Made by a program: the position numbers and the translations under genes. Below, piece after piece: positions 59,335-64,000 of a stretch of 64,000 nucleotides of DNA; positions within the stretch are counted from its first letter, which is position 1; every line of letters starts with the position of its first letter. Origin of the DNA: Tetracentron sinense (Eukaryota > Streptophyta > Magnoliopsida > Trochodendrales > Trochodendraceae); NCBI GenBank assembly GCA_015143295.1, contig CM026559.1, forward strand, positions 24,752,826 through 24,816,825, read 5' to 3'. The notes beneath the pieces were generated by a model, which saw nothing but the letters and a program-made list of their open reading frames with translations, was not told the DNA's origin and ran no database searches.

Positions 59335-59640
59335 AGGGTGGTAAACAGCGAATTTGAAGCAGATATATATTTGAATTCGATTCATTTACGGATACATAGT
59401 ATCCAAATTCAATTCATTAATTACCGGATGCCAGAATATAATGTTTGAATTTGAATTCGATTAATTTAATCGAATTCAGATATATCTAAATTCATCCAAT
59501 TAGAGTATCGATTTTGGATAGTATTTGATTATTGAATTCGGATAATTAATATCCGAATTCGCCTGACTATAGAATCAAATTCGGGTAGTATTTGATTACG
59601 AAATTCGAATTCTATTTGATCCGTCTGATTACTATCCATT
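59335..59640. repeat. hAT-type MITE fragment rich in GAATTCG
   Basis: The left end TAGGGTGGTAAACAGCGAAT resembles the TAGGGTTGTCAACGGAG end at 11503, and the interior has the same GAATTCGGATA-type composition. The matching right end is missing, perhaps lost next to the poly-G run. Confidence 0.5.
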
Positions 59641-59659
59641 GTCCAAAACAATGGAGGGA

Positions 59660-59682
59660 GGGGGGGGGGGGGGGGGGGGGGG
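59660..59682 (+). repeat. Uninterrupted run of 23 G
   Basis: A homopolymer of 23 G follows GGAGGGA. It can form G-quadruplex structures and is a place where read length errors are likely. Confidence 0.9.
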
Positions 59683-60075
59683 CGCAATCCATTAGTAATC
59701 GAATGACAAAAATTATTACATCATTTTTAGTTTGAACATCATTATAACATAATGATACTTGCATAAAAAACTTAGTACAAAATATTTCTGTTTGATTAGA
59801 ATCATGCATCAAACTTCTAGCACCAATGGACCCCTCTTTTCCCCCCTCATATGCTTTCCAATGTCTTGTGCACAAGCATTCGAAGATGGAAGCATATATT
59901 GACATTAAAACAGAAAGAAATAAACTCGCTAGAGGGGCATAAAAATGGCATTACCTAGTTCAATAAATGAATATAGTATAAAGAAAAATCAATAAATAAA
60001 CAAAGATTGAGATAAAAGTTCCACGAGGTACATACTAACAGATTCCACTAAAAGCTCTTAAACCTTTCTGCCTAC

Positions 60076-60334
60076 CTTATCATAACATTGGAACTCTCCT
60101 AGTTCACGAATGTGCTTAGCCGATGCCAGTTTCTGCAAAAAGCATGAAGGATATCTTAGTTCACCGGCAACTCGAATCCCCTAAGACATGGAACAACTAT
60201 CATTATAAAACCCTTTATTGGATGTAAAGCATTCTACATATAAAATGAAATGAACTATATATAATGGAATCATCTTACTGTTACGATAACATCAAGCAAC
60301 TCTTGGAAAGTGCCTCTGAAGTTCCTCATAAAAT
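60076..60334 (-). pseudogene. Two consecutive exon-like segments of an unidentified gene
   Basis: On the minus strand a segment 60334-60279 (including FMRNFRGTFQELLDVIVT) ends at a donor ACA/GTAAG. A segment 60132-60076 begins after TTTTTGCAG, encodes KLASAKHIRELGEFQCYDK and ends at AAG/GTAGGC. Frames join in phase. This looks like part of a spliced gene, but neighbouring exons were not found and I do not recognise the protein. It may be a gene fragment, for example one carried by a transposon. Confidence 0.45.
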
Positions 60335-60899
60335 CTGAAATGGACTGAGTAAGTGACCGAGCCTTAAACATGAAGAATAACGCATCCCAGGGAATTATAT
60401 TCTTAGTTCCTTAAACCTATCAAAATGCTACATTTGTGTCTTCATACACCCAGAGTCCAGAGAAGAAGAGTGATCCTGATCCATCAATACAAGGCAGGGG
60501 AAAGAAACTTCAAAGGAAATGCTACAAGGCTCATAGTTTAACCAAAAAGCACTCTTGTTTGAGAAAAGGCTCAAGGCCGTATAAAAGAAATGACATTGAA
60601 TGAAAAATAAAGGGCATGCTACAAATCATTGTCTAAGCAAGGACTTCATTTTCCATGATTGATTCAAATAGTTCTTACTAAAGAACATGAAAAGATTACT
60701 ACTTAGCTACGATATAAAATATGGTTTGAACTTAAATATAACATCCTTCTTATTATGTGAATATAGTTTGAACTTTAGGAAGCAAAACCGTGCAATACCC
60801 TTATGCTCCTACTCTCAAATCTCGCGCTCCTGCATACTCTCACTCTGCGATCTTTCTGACACTGCTATATTTAAATCAAGGTTTCGGATTCTCTCTGGC

Positions 60900-61150
60900 C
60901 CGTGCCAGAAAAGTGCTCTCGGGCCTCCATACATGATGCGCCAGCTGGCTGAAAAAGGGAGAAGTCATTTCATTTTCTCCCTTGATTTTGACTTCTCCCC
61001 ACTTGATATCTCATCCCCTTTATCTTACCATTTTATCACCACATGTTAAATAAAGGTTGGATAAGTCAAAATCATGGGGCCCATGAAATAACTTCTCCAG
61101 CCAGCTGGCGCTTCATGTGTGGAGTCCCGAGAGCACTTTTCTAGCATAGG
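60900..61150. mobile_element. Foldback MITE with ~70-bp inverted arms
   Basis: The left arm (AGAAAAGTGCTCTCGGGCCT and onward to CGCCAGCTGGCTG) is the reverse complement, with few changes, of the right arm (CAGCCAGCTGGCG to CGAGAGCACTTTTCT). Termini and target duplication are not resolved. The plus-strand open frame over it is a by-product. Confidence 0.75.
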
Positions 61151-61342
61151 CATATGAAGCCATCAATCAAATAGAGTTAAGTAACGTTTTGTCAACCTAA
61201 ACTTAAAATATCACTGCTTAAGGCATGGTTTGAAATTATTTACCAAAGATCCCGCTGCCCTAGTTACTTGGGTTTGAACATAATTAATACATATTTACAG
61301 ATATAAAAAATCATTATTGTATAATGGTTATTGACATTCATT

Positions 61343-61363
61343 AGATAGATAGATAGATAGATA
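61343..61363. repeat. (GATA)n microsatellite
   Basis: About five GATA units in a row. Confidence 0.9.
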
Positions 61364-61558
61364 CAAGTTAAATACAAACAATAACTAAGGCAATATACAT
61401 ACATATAGGTATAGATACAATATATAGGCTCCCACATATAGTGGCGAATGTATCATAGAAATAAAAATGGCAAGTAATATCATGGTCTAAGAGAATACCC
61501 TAAGCAAAATAAAAGGGAAGAACATCCGACCTTAAAGGGAAGAACATCCGACCTTAAG

Positions 61559-61640
61559 CAGGGCGGAGCCGGGGGGGGGGGGCACGTGCCCCCCTAAACT
61601 TATGAAATTTTTTTGTATATGTATTGTGTATATGGCATTG

Positions 61641-61674
<34 letters not shown>

Positions 61675-62896
61675 GAAGTGGATGGAGATCTAATCACAAC
61701 CAATTGCAATTGAACTCGGGGAGAGTTCAATCACACCCATGGGCCAACACGTGTCCCTTTTAACCCCTATTAACCGTGGTTAAAACTCACTAACCTTTGG
61801 GGGTCGACAATATAACTTTAATTTTTTTAAAAAATATTAACTTTAGGGTTAAAAATCCTTAACTAGAGTTTAATATTTTTTTTTCTAAAAACTAAGGTTA
61901 TATTAGTGAACCTCAAGGGTTAGTAAATCTTAACCATAGTTAATAGGGGTTAAACGAGACACGTATTGGCCTGTGGGTGTGATTGTACTCTCCCCGAGTT
62001 TAATCGTGATTGGCTATGATTCGATCCCAGGTGATGTCCTCGGCTTTTGAATTTTTATTTTTTTTAATATAATTTACTAAGGATTTAGAATCTTCTACTG
62101 CTATAACTAGACTCCTTGGAGTCGGTTACAACTCACAGGTCAACACATGTCCCTTTTAGTACCTTTTGATTGTGATTAAGATTCACTAATCCTTAGGGTT
62201 CAACCACCTAACCTTGGTTTTTAGAATAAAATATTAACTCTGAAACGTTAAAGTTGTTAATTAGAGTTAAAAGCATTTTGGTCATGGGGTAGTTAGCTTT
62301 CTTATTGAAAATTTTAAAAAAAAAATCTTTTAACTATTTTGTTAATTATTAATAGGAATATTCATTGAACAAGTGGACAACTACTTTGAACTTTTCAAAA
62401 AAAATATATTATATTAGTGAATAGGACATTGCCATGGGGCAAAGGGACAACTGCTCCCCTAAACAAGGAGATACAATATGTGTAGGATAGGACAACTGCT
62501 CTCATAAACAAGGAGAAACAATACGCAAGGCCGGCCCGTCCATTAAGCCATCAAAGCCTTTGCTTTAGGCCCCATTAAAAAATAATAATAATAATAATAA
62601 TAATATTAAAAAGGCCCCATTTAGAATATTAAAAAATAAATAAAAGGCCATTTAGAATATTAAAAAAGCTCCATTTATAATTAAATTTTTTTTTTAAATA
62701 TTAAAAAAAAAAAAAAAGACCCATTTAGAATTTTCGTTTTAGGCCTCAAAATGCCTTGGGTCGGCCCTGACAATACGTATAAGATATGTAAAAAATGTAT
62801 AGAAGAAATGACCCACAAACTTAGTCGTCAAAATTTTTTTTTTTGGGTGGACCAAATGTGCCCCCCCCCCATACTAAATTCCTGGCTCCACCCCAA
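61559..62896. mobile_element. Nonautonomous hAT-type element, relative of 12533-13329, with nested insertion
   Basis: The left end is CAGGGCGGAGCC and the reverse complement of the right end includes GGGGTGGAGCCAGG. The flanks ACCTTAAG (61551-61558) and TCCTTAAG (62897-62904) match at 7 of 8 positions. The interior follows the same plan as the first copy, including the foldback arms at about 61683-62020. It carries an extra nested MITE and a (CATGGG)n run at 61641-61676. Confidence 0.85.
62526..62769. mobile_element. hAT-type MITE nested in a larger element, perfect 8-bp TSD
   Basis: It starts CAAGGCCGGCCC. The reverse complement of its end is CAGGGCCGACCC. ACAATACG flanks it at 62518-62525 and 62770-62777. 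The 244-bp interior has an AAT microsatellite and repeated GGCCCCATTTAGAATATT-like blocks. Confidence 0.93.
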
Positions 62897-63304
62897 TCCT
62901 TAAGCATCATTCTAACCTAACCTTACTGGTTTCTTTATGCTAGAGAGCCTCTCTTCTTTTATCAATTTTTACTTCACCAAATCGGCAAAGCCTCTCACCC
63001 TTCTATACGCATAAATCAATCCATCAGAACTATAAGAAAAAAATGTTTCGACGTGGAGAAAAACAAAACAAGGATTTTGAAACTACTTTCAGATCGAAAA
63101 GGAAGTCTTCTTCTTATGGTTCACACTTAATCTTTTGAAATCATTTCGGTCGAGTCGAAAGGGGAGGTTCCAAGCTCCAAGTTCAAATAGAGGAGTCGTT
63201 TGTTTGGTCGGACTCGGGCCTTGAGTGACTGAGTCGAAGAGAATAGAGAAATTTTTTGATTTGCTTCTGGGGGACGGCCAGAGGATTTAAATGTTTTTAA
63301 ATAA

Positions 63305-63552
63305 GAGCAATTGTGAGGAACAAACTACTGCTCCTCGCTCTCACAAAAGCCGCCTCAACTCCATTTAAGTTGGGTTAGTTTTTTTTGACTATGTGGTTAA
63401 ATTTTTTTATTTTACTTTTCTAAAAACCAAGAAATTGGTGAACCATAGGGGTGGAAGAATCTTATCCATAGTTAAAATGGGACACGTGGCAGGAAAAGGG
63501 GAGCCGATACACCCCTCCTCGAGTCACCGACCAAGCACATGATTATTTTCCT
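63305..63552. repeat. Dispersed repeat family GAGCAAT...GTGATTATTTT, copy 2
   Basis: It begins GAGCAATTGTGAGGAACAAA and ends TGATTATTTTCCTT. It is followed after about 18 bp by copy 3, so the two form a direct tandem pair. Confidence 0.78.
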
Positions 63553-63570
63553 TAAAATAAATTGTTGAAA

Positions 63571-63853
63571 GAGCAATAGTTCTTCTCTTCACAGGGAGGA
63601 GGGAACTATCGCTCCTCACTCTCACATAGCCACCCCTTCAACTCAACATGAATTCGGGTTAAAGTTTTTTAGCCTTGTGGTTAAATTCTTTTATTTCATT
63701 TTATTTTTCTAAAAGGGTAGATGTATGAGTCCTAAGGATTATTGAATCTTAACCATGATTAAGTGGAGTTAAAAGAGGGACACGTGGTAAGAAAAGGGGA
63801 GCTGAGATGCACCTCCTTGCGTCACCGGCCGAGGAAGTGATTATTTTCCTTGT
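63571..63853. repeat. Dispersed repeat family GAGCAAT...GTGATTATTTT, copy 3
   Basis: It begins GAGCAATAGTTCTTCTC and ends GTGATTATTTTCCTT, with the same internal GGGACACGTGGTAAG block as the other copies. Confidence 0.78.
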
Positions 63854-63934
63854 TGAAAAACCATTCAATCCCGTGGGCCGTCCGGTCGAGCTCGGTCTAG
63901 ATTATCTCAGGAGCAAAATCATTAGGCAAAACTG

Positions 63935-64000
63935 TAGGGGTGACAATCGGGCTGGGTCGGGTTGGGGTTAGCCCAAGCTTAGCCCAAAGTTCAAAACCTT
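63935..64000. mobile_element. Left end of a hAT-type element cut by the window edge
   Basis: TAGGGGTGACAATCGGGCTG followed by GGTCGGG runs is a common left end of plant hAT-type MITEs. The rest lies outside the window, so a target duplication (expected CAAAACTG) cannot be checked. Confidence 0.55.

Noticed and set aside
60687..61049. 120-residue plus-strand open frame
   Set aside because: Its second half lies over the arms of a foldback MITE and its first half has no domain.

Overview
This is plant nuclear DNA, most likely from a eudicot or another broad-leaved flowering plant. The evidence is a GT-AG intron-containing type-B response regulator gene, an intronless subtilase and nicotianamine synthase, plant-type LINE, copia and gypsy-like retroelements, and a dense population of MITEs. 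There are no operons, ribosome binding sites or CRISPR arrays.

Layout. Positions 1-5790 hold a decayed LINE on the minus strand, running off the left edge. A probable isolated LTR (5923-6723) and an A/T-rich stretch follow. A decayed gene with a gypsy-type 'Transposase_28' domain lies at 7811-8928 (+) and abuts a second, truncated minus-strand LINE (8871-11100). Two hAT-type elements with perfect 8-bp target duplications sit only 31 bp apart at 11503-12501 and 12533-13329. They lie just upstream of the first intact host gene, an SBT1-type subtilisin-like protease (13806-16106, +). From 18011 to 32451 there is one copia retrotransposon (two long LTRs, PBS, gag, protease, integrase, RT, RNase H, PPT). 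It carries two later solo LTRs, one in pol and one in its 3' LTR, each with a perfect 5-bp target duplication. Small MITEs (Tourist-like, Mutator-like foldback) lead to the second host gene, a short nicotianamine synthase (35864-36718, +). The third host gene is a type-B response regulator on the minus strand (46489 down to at least 41586). Its intron 4 holds a Mutator-like insertion flanked by a duplicated piece of exon 5. The last 17 kb is mostly repeats: foldback MITEs, a terminal-inverted-repeat element filled with a decayed tandem array, a tandem Tourist pair, a probable Helitron 3' end, nested hAT elements and exon-like fragments of unidentified minus-strand genes.

The three confident host genes have unrelated roles (secreted proteolysis, metal chelation, cytokinin-type phosphorelay transcription) and show no sign of acting together. 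The strongest observations are the insertions reconstructed base by base from target duplications, the duplicated splice acceptor and exon start inside the response regulator gene, the nicotianamine synthase without its usual C-terminal tail, and the recurring pattern of short tandem arrays inside isolated LTRs. I did not find a convincing wholly new biological system. Family assignments rest on motif recognition, since no database search was possible.
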